Made by a program: the position numbers and the translations under genes. Positions 1-11,367 of a DNA stretch of 64,000 nucleotides are shown in pieces (positions within the stretch are counted from its first letter, which is position 1; each line of letters opens with the position of its first letter). Under the pieces are notes generated by a model that worked only from the letters and a program-made list of their open reading frames with translations, was not told where the DNA came from and made no database searches. This stretch comes from Linum tenue (taxonomy: Eukaryota; Streptophyta; Magnoliopsida; Malpighiales; Linaceae). The stretch is taken from assembly GCA_946122785.1 (NCBI GenBank), contig CAMGYJ010000006.1, positions 31,385,168-31,449,167 on the forward strand, in the 5' to 3' direction.

Positions 1-1130
1 GCAGTTGATCGTGAACAGACGTGAGCGATGCAGAGCATTTTGGAGCTTGCCTTGAGTTCACGGACGCGTTTGATGGTTCAAGGCCGTGAACTCAACTCAT
101 CCCGGGTTTAAAAGATGAGCTGAAAGGAGGAGAAAGGAGATAGCCCACTTTTGTGTGAAACACCTTCAGCATTCTAGTGAGAAAAATAGAACCAAAGGGA
201 AGAAGATGGTTAGGGTTTGGCTTCAAGGCAGATTTTGGGAAGATTTCCCCAAAGGAAAGTTTAACTCAAGGGTCAAGAAGACTGGGAGCATCCTCCAATA
301 TTGTTTCCACCTTTTCCCCTTTTGTTCTTCCCACTTCTAGCATGAAATAGATCTCCTTTCACTTGGGTGTAGTGATACCCTAACTCTACCATGTATTTTT
401 CTTGTATGTGTTTTGGATGATTGTCATTGGGTATTGTTCAATTCAATGATCGAGGCATTATTCACCATGATTGTGCATGCTTGTGCTTAGCAACTTAGGG
501 GTTGTTCATGTTTTGTGCTAAGCATCCTTAGGTTTCTGCATTTAGGTGCTTAGCAACCTAAGGACTGTGCATAATTGTGCTTAGCACCCCTATGTTTGTG
601 CATTTAGGTGCTAGTAATCTAATTTGCCACCTTAGCCTAGTTTAGAGAGGAAAATGCCCCTTTCAAGGGAGACTCAATCGAGTTGGTTTTCCTTCCGCTT
701 TCTAAGCCACCTAAACTAGGTTAAGTTAGGGCGACCCTCAATATTGAGTTAAGCAAGTCAATTAATCGTGACTAAACCGTCCGACCTTAGAGTTGAGTGA
801 GGGAGTAAGTCAAATTTCCGATTGTCTAAACCGAGAGCGTCGAGTGACACGGCCTTTCATCATTACCTCGGTTTAGCAATTAAGATGCGGTCTTTGACCA
901 CATATGCATCCCTCTGCGAATCGCGATTATCGTGCCCAAAGTCATCATTCCAATTCACATAGCATGGTAGCGGTTAGGGGGAAGAGACACCCGAAGTAGG
1001 GATAGACGGACCGTTCCGGGTCGATATCTAAATACTTGCCCTATACTGCACCCGATTAGAGTTTAAAAACTTGGGCTCTAATGGGGGTTTTATTGTGGTG
1101 TAGTTTCGTGCGAGTCAATCCTTCCCATCA
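1..1130 (+). mobile_element. Partial LTR/leader of an Athila-like Ty3 element
   Basis: There is no convincing coding frame. The stretch is recognised by its similarity, in the opposite orientation, to the LTR at 34.9-37.9 kb. Positions 345-395 (TTCACTTGGGT then ACCCTAACTCTA) match the reverse complement of about 36311-36360. Positions 1036-1125 (CCCTATACTGCACC, then GGGCTCTA) match the reverse complement of about 35590-35700. Positions 480-620 carry three imperfect copies of a 'GTGCTTAGCA..TTTAGGTGCT' unit. The similarity stops near 1130, where the Mutator frame begins, so the LTR is truncated. The family name is an inference. Confidence 0.5.
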
Positions 1131-1747
1131 TATGGAGAAGAAGCCCTAGGGTACCATGACAACCAACAAGAAGGCTACAAGTACCAACCCGAGTACAACT
1201 TCCACCAAAGTAGTGGTAGTTATCACAACTACCATTACAAAGCTGATGAAGGTGCTTTTCATGTTCTGAATCGGATGGAAGATGGCATGCCATGTCTAGT
1301 TAGAGACCCTGAGGATGAAGAGGAGGAATGTGAAATCAGTGCAGACAGTTTTGAAACTTTTGAAGGTGCTAATGATTCAGACCCAGATTCAGATTCAGAC
1401 GCAGATGATGATGAGGTGTCTCGTGACCGTGTACCTATCCCGTACTACAATCACATTCCAAATGAAAATTGGTTTGTTGATGCCGACATGGAGCCGCCAG
1501 AAGTTCCAGTATGGGGTCCACTCACTGGGTTACGAAGGGCCAACAATTTGCTATGAAAAATGAGGTGCGCCACGCTATTGCCACAGAAGTAATGACTCGG
1601 AGTTTCGAATGGCACACAACTCACTCCGACATGAAGAGGCTCATAGTTAGATGCCAAAATCAACATGAGGGATGCAAGGCTAGGGTCCGGGCCATCAAGA
1701 GCAAGAGGGTCGGTCATTGGGTCATATCCCATGTGGTTGATACAACC
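1131..1747 (+). pseudogene. Mutator-like (MULE) transposase, N-terminal part
   Basis: This is the 5' portion of a plant MuDR-type transposase, a cut-and-paste DNA transposase. The reading starts in a Tyr/Asn/His-rich segment (1160-1260) and continues through an acidic Asp/Ser run (1311-1415). It then reaches YNHIPNENWFVDADM and, in another frame, KNEVRHAIATEV, SFEWHTTHSDMKRLIVRC and KSKRVGHWVISHVVDT. The last pieces resemble the MuDR N-terminal DNA-binding domain, including its conserved Cys (VRCQNQHEGCK). A frameshift near 1535-1555 separates the two frames. The protein breaks off after VVDT at about 1747 and resumes near 6525, so about 4.8 kb of other transposon DNA has been inserted. The gene cannot make a working enzyme. 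Confidence 0.8.
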
Positions 1748-1889
1748 CTGGATTGCTTCATTTCCAAGTTAGAATTGCTTGTCCAAGAAGCTTCCTCAAC
1801 TCACTTGAACAATCTGGATTTTTGGCTAAGTATATTGATGGGTTCAGGTAGTCTACTTTGGGAGCTTGGAGTTCCCTTATACAAGTTGG
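1748..1889 (+). repeat. Left copy of a direct repeat flanking the Copia remnant
   Basis: Positions about 1785-1889 are repeated at 5622-5787 with few substitutions. This copy lacks 55 bp that the right copy keeps at about 5709-5763. The copy ends exactly where the Copia LTR begins (ACAAGTTGG, then TGTTTTC). The right copy continues past the same point (ACAAGCTGG, then TGTGTCGGG), so the right copy resembles the unoccupied insertion site. Confidence 0.75.
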
Positions 1890-2118
1890 TGTTTTCAAAA
1901 CCCTGATTGAATCGAAAGAACATAAACACGAGACACGAGATTTATGTGGTTTCCTCAATGATGATCATTGAGACTAGTCCACGGCACAAGGCAGTTTGTA
2001 GTTCTTATTACTTACGTATCTGTTACACGAAAAATACGACCTTCTCCACAATATATATTTTGCCGAACTACACTAACCCTAAAGGGTTAATTACATAATA
2101 ATCCTCTAACTTCAAACA
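1890..2118 (-). mobile_element. 3' LTR of the Copia remnant
   Basis: On the minus strand the LTR starts TGTTTGAAG directly after a purine tract (TTTGAGGGAGGG, plus-strand 2119-2131) and ends TTTTGAAAACA. The ends are the short inverted repeat TGTTT/AAACA expected of an LTR. No matching 5' LTR exists on the other side of the element. Confidence 0.7.
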
Positions 2119-5100
2119 CCCTCCCTCAAATTGATGATGCTTACGCAGCATCAATTTGTGTGCTATAAACCAATGACGAGTAGAGGACACTGCCTTTGTC
2201 AGCAGATCAGCAGTCTGATCTTCAGAAGTGATATACGCTAACTCTACCGATCCTTCAGTCACAAGCTGGCGAATGTAATGTACATGAACTTCAATATACT
2301 TGGTCCTGTCATGAAGCACTAGATTCGTGGCTATATGAATCGTACTGGTGTTGTCAACATATAAACGAACCGGAGATTGAACAACAACCCCCAGTACAGC
2401 GAGCAACCGACATAGTCAGGTAATCTCTTATGCGACATCACTCATGGAACGATACTCAGCTTCTATAGATGACTTAGACACCCGGTCCTGTTTCTTACAC
2501 CACCAGGAAATAAATGAATTGTCGACTTTAACACACCATCCTGAAGTCGGCCGACGAGCGTCCAAGCAACCAGTATAATCAGCATCAGCATATGCTTCTA
2601 ACACCGGCTCGCCCCCTGCAGGAAATAATAGCTCGACATCCGTACTCCCACTGAGATAGAGCAAAATATGCTGTACAACAAACCAGTGGACTGTTCTGGG
2701 ATCAGACATGAATTGACTCACGATCTAAACAACATAAATCAGGTTGCCGACAATACTGCAATATAGTTTTAGATCACCATCGGACTATCGAAGCTTCAGA
2801 TTTTGTTCCATCGGAGTAGCACACGGAAGGCACTAATCCATCTATGCCTCTTCAAGCAAATCAATGACATATTTGCGTTGTCCAACGTGAATCCCTGCTG
2901 CCGAATGATGAATCTCTAATCCTAGGAAGTATGAGAGGTCACCGAGCTCCTTTAAGCTAAAAGCCGAACGGAAGATCTGAGTGACTTCTTGAATCCCCAC
3001 CGTGTCATCACCACTAACCACCATATCATCAACATAGATCAAGATCACAGTTAATCCACGTGCAGTAGTCCGCAAAAACAAGGAAGGATCACTATCACTC
3101 TGCTGAAAACCAGCCTGAACAATGGTGGCATGAAATTTCTCAAACAATGCATGTGGAGCTTGTTTTAACCCATACAGTGACCGACGCAGATGACATACCA
3201 TAGAACTGTCACCCTTCGTATAACCAGGAGGAAGTTCCATATATATTTATTCTTTCAGATCACCATGAAGAAAGGCATTTTTCACATCCAGCTGAATCAA
3301 CGGCCATCCCTTCATCGCAGCTACAACCAACAAACTGCGTACCGTTTGCATTTTTGCAACCGGGGCAAAGGTTTCAGTATAATCGATACCATATTCTTGC
3401 CAAAAACCCCGAGCTACTAACCTCGCCTTAAAATGCTCCACAGTACCGTCGGGATTCATTTTCACAGTAAACACCCACCGGCAACCAATGACTGAGTACT
3501 CTGGCAATCGCGGAACCAAATCCCACGTATGCGCTGCTTCCAATGCTTGTGTTTCAACCACTATTGCATTATCCCATTCGGCTTTGCCTTCAGCCTGTTT
3601 ATAAGTAGCCGGAACCACAATTGCAGGAGTAGAAAATGCAACAAAATCGGAATGATGCGATGGTGGCCTACCCTTGTTGGCGCGATCGGAGCAACGTAAA
3701 GGAGGAACTTCAGGTACCACATCAAGTACAACAACAGATGCGGGACTAGAAGATGAGCTTGAACTGGAGTGGGAGGTGGACTGGGAGCTTTCCTCGGGAG
3801 AGGAAGGACTAGAGTCGAAGCTCGAGGATGAGGTTGGCAAACCATCACCCGAAGAAGACGAGGTGAATGAGTGACTGGGGGTCGAGCTCTCGTCGGTGGT
3901 GGTGTGCTCTGTGGAAGGTGCTGGATGATCCGCAAGATCTCTAGCTGGAAGAGAGAACTCGGACGGATCCAAGAAGCTCAAGTCGGGAGGAGATGAGGCT
4001 ACAGACCCGGCAGTACTGTAGTAGAGTTGATGTTCAAGAAACACTACATGGCAAGATACGCGAACTAGACGAGCAGCTACATCATAGCACACATACCCTT
4101 TTTGTTTCTCGGAGTATCCCACGAAAACATACTTAACGGATTTGGGAGTAAACTTATTGTGCTCTCTACGAGCTAAGAGAACATAGCAGACACAGCTGAA
4201 TACACGTAGCCAACCATAATTAGGAACCTGAGAATATAACGGCTGATATGGACGTTGTTGTTGAAGAATAGGTGTAATTTGACGATTAATCAAGTATACC
4301 GTTGTATGGACAACTTCAACCCAAAACCCAGAAGGAACCAGTGAATGAAATAGAACAGCTCAAGTCAATTCAAGAACATGGTGATGTTTACGCTCGACCA
4401 AACCATTCTGCTGCGATACACCCGGACAAGACTATTGCGAAATTATACCCCGTTCCTTCAGCAAACTCTACAAAGGGTTAGAAGTAAACTCCCCACAAGG
4501 ATCGGATCAAAGTATCTTAACCACCCGATTAAATTGAGTGGAAACCATGGCTAAGAACTCCTGCGCCACCGAATACATCTCAGATTTCTGCCGAAGAAAG
4601 AATATCCACGTAAAGCGGGTAGCATGATCCACAAACAATGCAAAGTAGCGATATCCAAGTCTAGAAGTAACTGGAGAGGGACCCCATAAATCAGTATGAA
4701 CAAGATCAAACGGTTCAGAATAAATGGTAGTACTCGAATGACAAGAATTATGCGTCATCTTAGCTTGCAAACAATGAATGCATTCATGAATCTGATTGTC
4801 CAAAACAGTACCCGACAACCATTTATTCTGAAACATAGTACGAAGTCCCACAGAGTTGGGATGACCCAATCGAAAATGCCATAAATCCCAGTCAGATAAC
4901 TTCACTGGATAAGCCAAACTATCACTACTAACATCAAAAGAATTACTCCTGGCGTCCATTAACTCCTCCCTGGCCGACTTTGCCCATGCACGACCACTGG
5001 CCTCTCCCATGCATACGTCCATCAAGCTGCCCCGATCTAGAGTAAGAATCCAGCAGGAATGATCAACCCTTCTTACTGCCTCTCCCGAGTTCCTTCCCCG

Positions 5101-5621
5101 TCCTCGTGTCCAGCACAATACACCTGGTATTTTCAAAGATAACCCGACAACCATCATCGGCAAGTTGACCTACTGAATCAAGATTGGGCATGAGTTTGAA
5201 AACATATAAAGTATCCGGGAGAGACATATGAGGCCGAAAAAATGGCCCACACTATTAACTGACATAACAGATCCATTGGCAGGTTGAAACCCAAGACACA
5301 GAACCGTAGTATCAAGAGATCGAAAGGCACTACGAGAACTAGTCATATGATTATACGCGGCGGAATCAACATGCCAAGAAGCAGAAGAAGAATCCTTACC
5401 CGTGGCAAATGCAGAGGTCAAGGCATTGGGCAAGGCCTCCTTCAACGCCTCCTGAACCAGACGACGAACATCAACAGACGTAAGAGAAGAGGACGCTGCA
5501 GACTCGACTGCAGTCGTGGCATAGGCGGCGCCAGAACCAGGGCCCTCACGCGATCCACTCGGCTTGCCACAGCCACGACGAGCAAGCGTGGGACAATCAG
5601 CAATCACGTGGCCCTCCTGCA
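2119..5621 (-). pseudogene. Ty1/Copia retrotransposon pol, 5'-truncated and disabled
   Basis: The minus strand reads through the Copia polyprotein in canonical order. First comes the end of a gag zinc knuckle (MQEGHVIADCP, about 5590-5622), then a protease-like DSAAYNHMT (about 5340). The GAG-pre-integrase HHCC module follows (HFRLGHP...HECIHCLQAK, about 4780-4900), then the integrase core from VHTDLWGPSP (4507-4700). Reverse transcriptase runs 2842-3560, with NAFLHGDL and YVDDM. RNase H runs 2130-2720, with EAYADADYTGC, SSIEAEYRS, LYVDNTS and ADLLTK. Frames are broken near 5165, 4500-4300, 2840-2720 and 2410. At 3241-3255 the RT frame carries one in-frame stop (LKE*IYMELP). The 5' LTR and most of gag are missing; the break falls inside the zinc knuckle. 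Confidence 0.9.
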
Positions 5622-5787
5622 TCCAAGAAGCTTCCTCAACTCACTTGAACAATCTAGATTTTTGGCTAAGTATATTGATGAGTTCTGGTAGTCTACTTTG
5701 GGAGCTTGGTTCTTCCAATTGGGGTGGTGAAAAATATGGATTTATGGTATTGTCTTGAAGCTAGAGTTCCCTTATACAAGCTGGTGT
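5622..5787 (+). repeat. Right copy of the direct repeat, pre-insertion-like
   Basis: This is homologous to 1785-1889 and carries an extra 55 bp in its middle (about 5709-5763). Its left edge fuses directly to the Copia zinc knuckle. It continues without interruption through the point where the left copy meets the Copia LTR. Confidence 0.75.
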
Positions 5788-6524
5788 GTCGGGAAGCTCG
5801 AGGAGACACTTAGAAGCTCATTTTTAAGGTGAGTCAAAACGCTACCTCAACATTGGAAAACATGCAGAATTTGTCCAAGTACCAGACTGTGTTTAGGGAG
5901 GCTACTTTGAGGCTCTATTCCGAGCAGACGGAGTCGAATCAAGGGAAGGTCTTCGTACTACATGAAAGTATGTACTTTTGTATACAGAGGCAAGGTATTG
6001 GCTAAGAAGATGGAGGCCTGGAGGGATGCGAACGAAGGATCAGAAGATGCTATGGACCCTGTTTGAGAAGCACTTTACTTAAAGCTAGAAGAAAGGGGTA
6101 TTATGGATGAGTTTTGGATTCCTTTTCAGTTTGGGACTATTACCTTAATCGTAGCATAGTTTAATTAGGTTTCCTTGTTCGTTTTGTAGTTGGTTAGGTT
6201 TACAGTTTGTTTATTTAAAGCTCAGAACTTCCATTGTAACACTTAGATGTTGAGTAATTAAAAACCTTTGTTCATTGAGTATCATGTTCGTGAATTGTCC
6301 TTGTTGCGTGGATCGATTCCCCAGTGACAAGCGAGCTTAGTATCGATTGAGTCATCACCTCAATCGTGGTCGAGTTGCACCCTTGTTTGGATCGAGCCTC
6401 TTCCCCGAACTTCAATGTTGAAGTTGCACCTTCCAACTCTTCCATTCCCCTGTTACTCTGTTTCATCCATACGAATTTGATTTTCAAGCTTTGATCAACA
6501 AGCCTCATGGGTTGGGGCTTATCA
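5788..6524 (+). mobile_element. Ty3-like 3' end and LTR remnant
   Basis: There is no intact frame. Around 6035-6065 the reading EGSEDAMDPV* resembles the last residues of Ty3 polyproteins. It is followed by a T-rich untranslated stretch (6080-6290) and an LTR-like end (6290-6524) closing with GGGGCTTATCA and GTGGTGC. The Mutator frame resumes immediately after. I infer that this remnant, together with 1748-5787, makes up the DNA inserted in the Mutator transposase. The boundaries are approximate. Confidence 0.45.
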
Positions 6525-8330
6525 GTGGTGCAGTGTGTGTGTCATCATCCATAACATCCCAAAGCCATCGAAATTTGAAATCTAGGGTGGTTGCCGCAAG
6601 TATCAAGCATCTAATTGAGCAACAGCCTGACCTGAAGGTGAAAGCCATCATCGCCGAAATTTCTAGTCGTTACGGAGATATTATTAACAATAAAAAGGCG
6701 TGGCATGGAAAGCGAAAACCAATGGCTGCTGTGTTTGGTGACTAGGAAGAATCATATGCATTCCTTCCCAGATTGATTTGGGCATTGGAGGCGTCTAACC
6801 CTGGCATTGTTTTCTCCCCCCCCCCCCCCCACGCGCGCTACCAAGATGAATAAATTCACCCGCCAGAGCCGGTAACAAACGCCATTTCAAACATATTTTC
6901 TGGTCATTCAAGCCATATATTGATGGTTTTCCCTTTTGTGTCCATGTGATGCAAGTCGATGAACATTCCTTACCGACAAGTACAAGGGAACTCTACTCAT
7001 TGCCAGCGGAGCAGATGCAAACGGAGGTGTCTTACCTCTAGCCTTTGCCATAGTTGCTGGAGAGAATATCGAAAGCTACGGATGGTTCTTCCGACAAATT
7101 CAAATCGACATCACTAGGACGAACCTAAAAATCATCTCTGATAGCCATGTCGGGATCAGGGCTTTCAGCTTAGGCTTGGATCCAACCTGGAAGCGGTCAC
7201 AGAGATGGTGCATACGACACTTCAAGAGCAATTGGAACCATCATTTCAAGTGGAGGAAGCTTGCTGATAGCCAATGGTGGACCGATATGCGTTCTATTTC
7301 ATTGGTGAATTATTTAGACTTTTTATAAAGATATGCATGCCTAAGGAAATGGGGTCTTAAGCGATCATCATGGTCCTCCCATTACCTGGAAAAATTGGGT
7401 TCTAAGCGATACTCGGATCCCCCCTTTTTCTGTCAAAAAGGTTGTGTTTCTAAGGAGATGTATACATATCCTAAAAGTCTAACGGGTCTACTTGTATTGC
7501 TAAAATTTATTCAAAACAACCAATACGAATATCAGTTGTGCCTTCACTTTTGTTTGTATATTCATTAGTTGTTGCCTACCAAGAGAAGAAATTCAAGGAG
7601 ACGATGCAGAAGATCCGTGAGCTATGCCCTGCAGGTGCGCAGTGGCTGGACCAACATGACCTAACCATGTGGACTTTTCATAAGGACGGAGGTACCAGTT
7701 GGGGTATTGCCACAACGAACTCAAGTGAGAGTGTCAACAACGTCTACAAGGGTGTTCGTGCACTGCCAAATTCTGCCATTGTTGAGATGACATACCGGAA
7801 AATGAACCAATGGTTCGTCAATCGACTCCACTAATATGCGAAGAGGGAGGCACAGGGTAAGGTACACTCCGATAAAGCCTCAGAAATAATGGAAAAATAC
7901 AATCGGAAGAGCTCTCGGCACACTCTGACCATTATGAATCAAAATGCCGGGGAGTATTCAGTCGAGACCGGGCACTGGGAAGATGAGAGACGTGTGGGTC
8001 ATCGTCATGAATTCAAGGTAAACTTCCAAACAAAAAACGGGGAGTGCTCTTGCCAGAAGTATCAAGGGAAATGTTTGCCTTGTTCTCGTGCAATCGCTGT
8101 AATCAAGCACGGGAGCAAAGACCTTTGTCACTTTGTCAGTGTATAAAGGAAAGGTCATTATCCCACCAATCAGACTAAGGCGTGAAACAGGTCGGTCGTG
8201 AGTAAAGAGGATTCCAAACGAAATGGATCAAAGTGGAAGACCACCGCGAGGGCCTAGGCGGTGTTCCATTTGCAAAGTTCCAGGGCATGACAAACGAAAA
8301 ATGTCCTGAACCAATCGGTCCTCAAAACCC
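6525..8330 (+). pseudogene. Mutator-like (MULE) transposase, central and C-terminal parts
   Basis: This continues the protein begun at 1131. HRNLKSRVVA and AWHGKRKPMAAVFGD (6570-6745) end at a stop where the family has Trp. The DDE core is readable at 6870-7325: FWSFKPYIDGFPFC, MQVD at the first catalytic Asp, a frameshift, then YKGTLLIASGADANGG, AFAIVAGENIESYGWFF, ISDSHVGI and CIRHFKSNW. A GT-AG interval (about 7302-7568) looks like an intron before VVAYQEKKFKETMQKI. The SWIM zinc finger follows (CSCQKYQGKCLPCSRAIAVI, about 8045-8105), with Arg in place of the usual His. Last comes a knuckle CSICKVPGHDKRK, frameshifted by an extra A near 8300. A run of 15 C (6816-6830) interrupts the middle. 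Confidence 0.85.
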
Positions 8331-9622
8331 AGGGCCCGACGTCGTGAACCCGGATAACGGCGCATGAATTTTGTTTTGGTTCGCAATTTGTTTTCATTTT
8401 TGTGGTTTGCATTAGTCCAACTTGTTTAGCTAACACGCCATTACAAGTAAACACACCACAGAAATCAACACACCACTCAAATAAAACATAGCTTGACCGC
8501 GTAGAGACGCTGACCGTTGAGCTGGCGCGCGGTCTACTGTCGGATCGCACTCTCATCCGACGGTTTGCGGGACTGCCACGTGCCACTGCGGTTTGTTGGA
8601 TGCCCGAAGCAAAACTGCACTTTCCCCGTACGTTTCTCCTTTGAACCGCCGCTTCCCCATGCGGTTTTGGTTCAATGGTGGTAGATTTGGAATTTTTTTG
8701 GTTTAGGTGATATGTTTGTAATTTTTTTAAACAATGGTACATTTGTATTTTTTTCCCCGATTATTAAGTATTATCTAAAAATATCCAAATACTCCCCATT
8801 GCCCCAACCCATAAACATAAAGACATAAATCCATTCAATAATCCGCAAGACCACATATGCTAAAATTCTTGTTTTTATCATCCCTCCCCGCTTCAGAACA
8901 ACCTTGGCCTCAAGGTTAACCCGATTCTTCCTTGTTTTTTCGTCCTCCATGGATGCCCATTCCTCTGTCTCATCCTCCCAACGTCCCACAAGCATTGCTT
9001 TGGTTCATGATGTGACAATGTTTGAAGGTAGACCAATGCAAACAAGAGTACAACTCCAGAGCTATTCTGAACATTAGGTAATTGGGGCATTAATTGATAA
9101 TGATTTGGGACCGCTCCGACAAGTACTGAATTTGGAACATGTCTTATCTTATTAATATTGGTTTGAGATTTTTTGAAAGAGTATTTAATTTTGCATGTTA
9201 AACTCCCCAATTTTTGAAAATGGAAACTTCGAATTGGAATATGAAGATTTTGGATTAAGCTTGGTTTCCTAATGTCCTTATGGGTGTTTATTTCTCTAAA
9301 ATGCAGTTGTATTTCAAAGTAACCCATCGCAAACCGCAGGTCATGATACAACGATGGTACCCGTATACGTTTATATCATTGGTAGGAAGCAGATTGTATC
9401 CGTTCTACTATATCGTTTAGTTAAATGCTCAGTTGTTTTTTTTTCGACTAAAAGTTAATGTTGCAATTAACCTGATAAATGTTTTTTTATTAACTGTTAA
9501 TGATCGTAAGTTATGGTTTAATGACGAGAAGTCCATTTATTTAGAAGTAGTCTAATGCTTGACTTCCATTTTGAAATTCGAATTGGACAAACGTGCTGGA
9601 AAAATGTCATGTCATACTTTAG
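8331..9622. other. Intergenic, with a possible Ty3 chromodomain remnant
   Basis: No intact gene. On the minus strand, 8771-8995 reads LVGRWEDETEEWASMEDEK then RVNLEAKVVLKRGG. This resembles the chromodomain tail of Ty3 polyproteins, whose usual wording is close to LVKWKG..WED..LEDKV. The match is short and degenerate. The rest (8331-8770 and 9000-9622) shows nothing I can assign. Confidence 0.3.
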
Positions 9623-10242
9623 CAGGAGCGGAGGGAGAGGGTAATAGGGTGGGTCATGGACCCACTCTAGTTTGGGAGGAAAATGGTTAAATTAGGTATA
9701 ATACTTAATTGATACTAAAAATCAGGGCGTGTCTTGTTGATAATAGTTGATCGAAAGGTCTTGTGTTCGAATCTTGAAAGCCTCATTTGTCAAACACATG
9801 GTATTCATATTTGTGCAAACTTCAATTCCATATAAGTTGGCTTTTTTTGGGGGTGGGGGGGTCTTACTATATGGTATAAAATATATATTGGACCTCACCC
9901 AACAACTCGATTTATTGACAAAGAACACAATTCGAAAGCGAACTATTAACTAAATTACGAATAATTGTTTTTTGCAAGATTCATTATTAAACCTTTATCA
10001 ACTACTCAAGTTATTGATGCTAAACAGTTCTTGATAAATAACACTATTCGAAAATGAACGACTAAGTAAATTATGAATAATTGTTTGATACAAAGAGAAT
10101 GATATTCTTGATAGTTTTGATTATTCATAAATTTTAATTTATCAAAAAAATTCAGGAAATAGAAATAAATTTAATAAAAATTATTTTATCATGCGTATAT
10201 TTTTTATGGGAACCCACCCACGAAATCCTGATTACGCCCCTG
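9623..10242. mobile_element. hAT-type non-autonomous element with 8-bp target duplication
   Basis: The element starts CAGGAGCG and ends CGCCCCTG, imperfect terminal inverted repeats; the inner arms share GGGTGGGT / ACCCACCC. It is flanked by TACTTTAG (9615-9622) and TACATTAG (10243-10250), a 7/8 match as expected for an aged hAT 8-bp duplication. The inside is AT-rich with no transposase. Confidence 0.7.
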
Positions 10243-10250
10243 TACATTAG

Positions 10251-10886
10251 TGTCGCATGAGGGTTGGTTGATATCTCAGGGTTTTGAATTTTCTAGAGGG
10301 TTGTTTATTGTAACACAGAGTTCCTAAAGCTAGCAAGGTATTCCTATGGAGACTTTTCCGTTGTTTGACTGTTTCTCGCCTTAGTCTATAGTATTTTCAC
10401 TTCAATATAACTGATATTAGATAATAAAAAAAATTAGATAAACTCAATGAATTTTATACTTCAAACACATATTTTATTTGATATAAAAAATATAATTATA
10501 AAAAAATTAAATAAATATGAAATATTCAAAAATCAAAATAATTTAAATATGATTTTTAAATCATTAATAAAAAATTATCCGGCCAATTGGCCGGAAGCAA
10601 AGCTAGTTACTACTAAGCTTTTCCAATAGGTGCCTAAGAAGTAAGAACAAATTGGTACTAACTTGACTAAAAACGAATGGTCTCGATACTCAGTTGTTTT
10701 GGCAGCTGTTGGTATTTGAAGGAGTTCTACATCAACTTAGTGTGAAGACGTCTTATGATCAAGTCACACTCCCATTTGGGGAAAATATGGTGCTAACAAC
10801 AAATGTGACACGCACTAGGTGCTAAAGAGCCTAGACAAACATTTATGGTAGAAACTAGGAACCCAAGGCAAAAGCTGTACCTCTAA
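10251..10886. other. AT-rich spacer
   Basis: I see no gene or repeat I can support. The only open frames are short and A/T-biased. Confidence 0.6.
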
Positions 10887-10894
10887 ATGCACAG

Positions 10895-11359
10895 CAAGGT
10901 TGTCAACCCGCGGGTTGACCAACAGGTCGACCCAATTTGACCCTGATCCGGTGAGAAAAACGGGCCGCACGCACCCGCCGGGCCGACTGCTATTAGGTAC
11001 TGGGTTGGAGGTCAAATTGTGTCATTTTTTCTTTAGTTTGCGCAATGCGCCTATTCTCCAATTTTTCTTTTCGCCTAACTCAATCTTTGGAATACTAAGT
11101 TCAGCATTTGAATATTTATGTTATATAAGTGTGTGAATTTTCACTATATGTTGGATCTAAGTACGATATGTTATTTTGGTTTAATATTATATGTTATAAC
11201 TCATATGTTAGATAAGATTTGATATAATTTATGAGGATAAGTGCAATATAATGACTCTTTTTATATTTCCGGGCCAAACCGAACTAAAATGGTTGACCCA
11301 TTAACCCTTGACCCACTAACTCGATCGGGTCCTGGTCAACCCGCGGGTTGACAACTTTG
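10895..11359. mobile_element. hAT-type MITE with perfect 8-bp target duplication
   Basis: The termini are CAAGGTTGTCAACCCGCGGG and, reversed, CAAAGTTGTCAACCCGCGGG, extended by GTTGACC on both sides. The flanking duplication is ATGCACAG at 10887-10894 and 11360-11367. There is no coding capacity. The element belongs to the same terminal family (CAAGGTTGTCA) as those at 15351 and 54397. Confidence 0.9.
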
Positions 11360-11367
11360 ATGCACAG

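Noticed and set aside
5709..5763. 55-bp difference between the direct-repeat copies as a spliced intron
   Set aside because: No alignment gives both GT and AG at the ends with the exact joined sequence, so a simple deletion fits better.
6816..6830. Run of 15 C (and 18 G at 40853-40870) as G-quadruplex-like structures
   Set aside because: They are single homopolymer runs in dead transposons; length may also reflect sequencing or assembly error.
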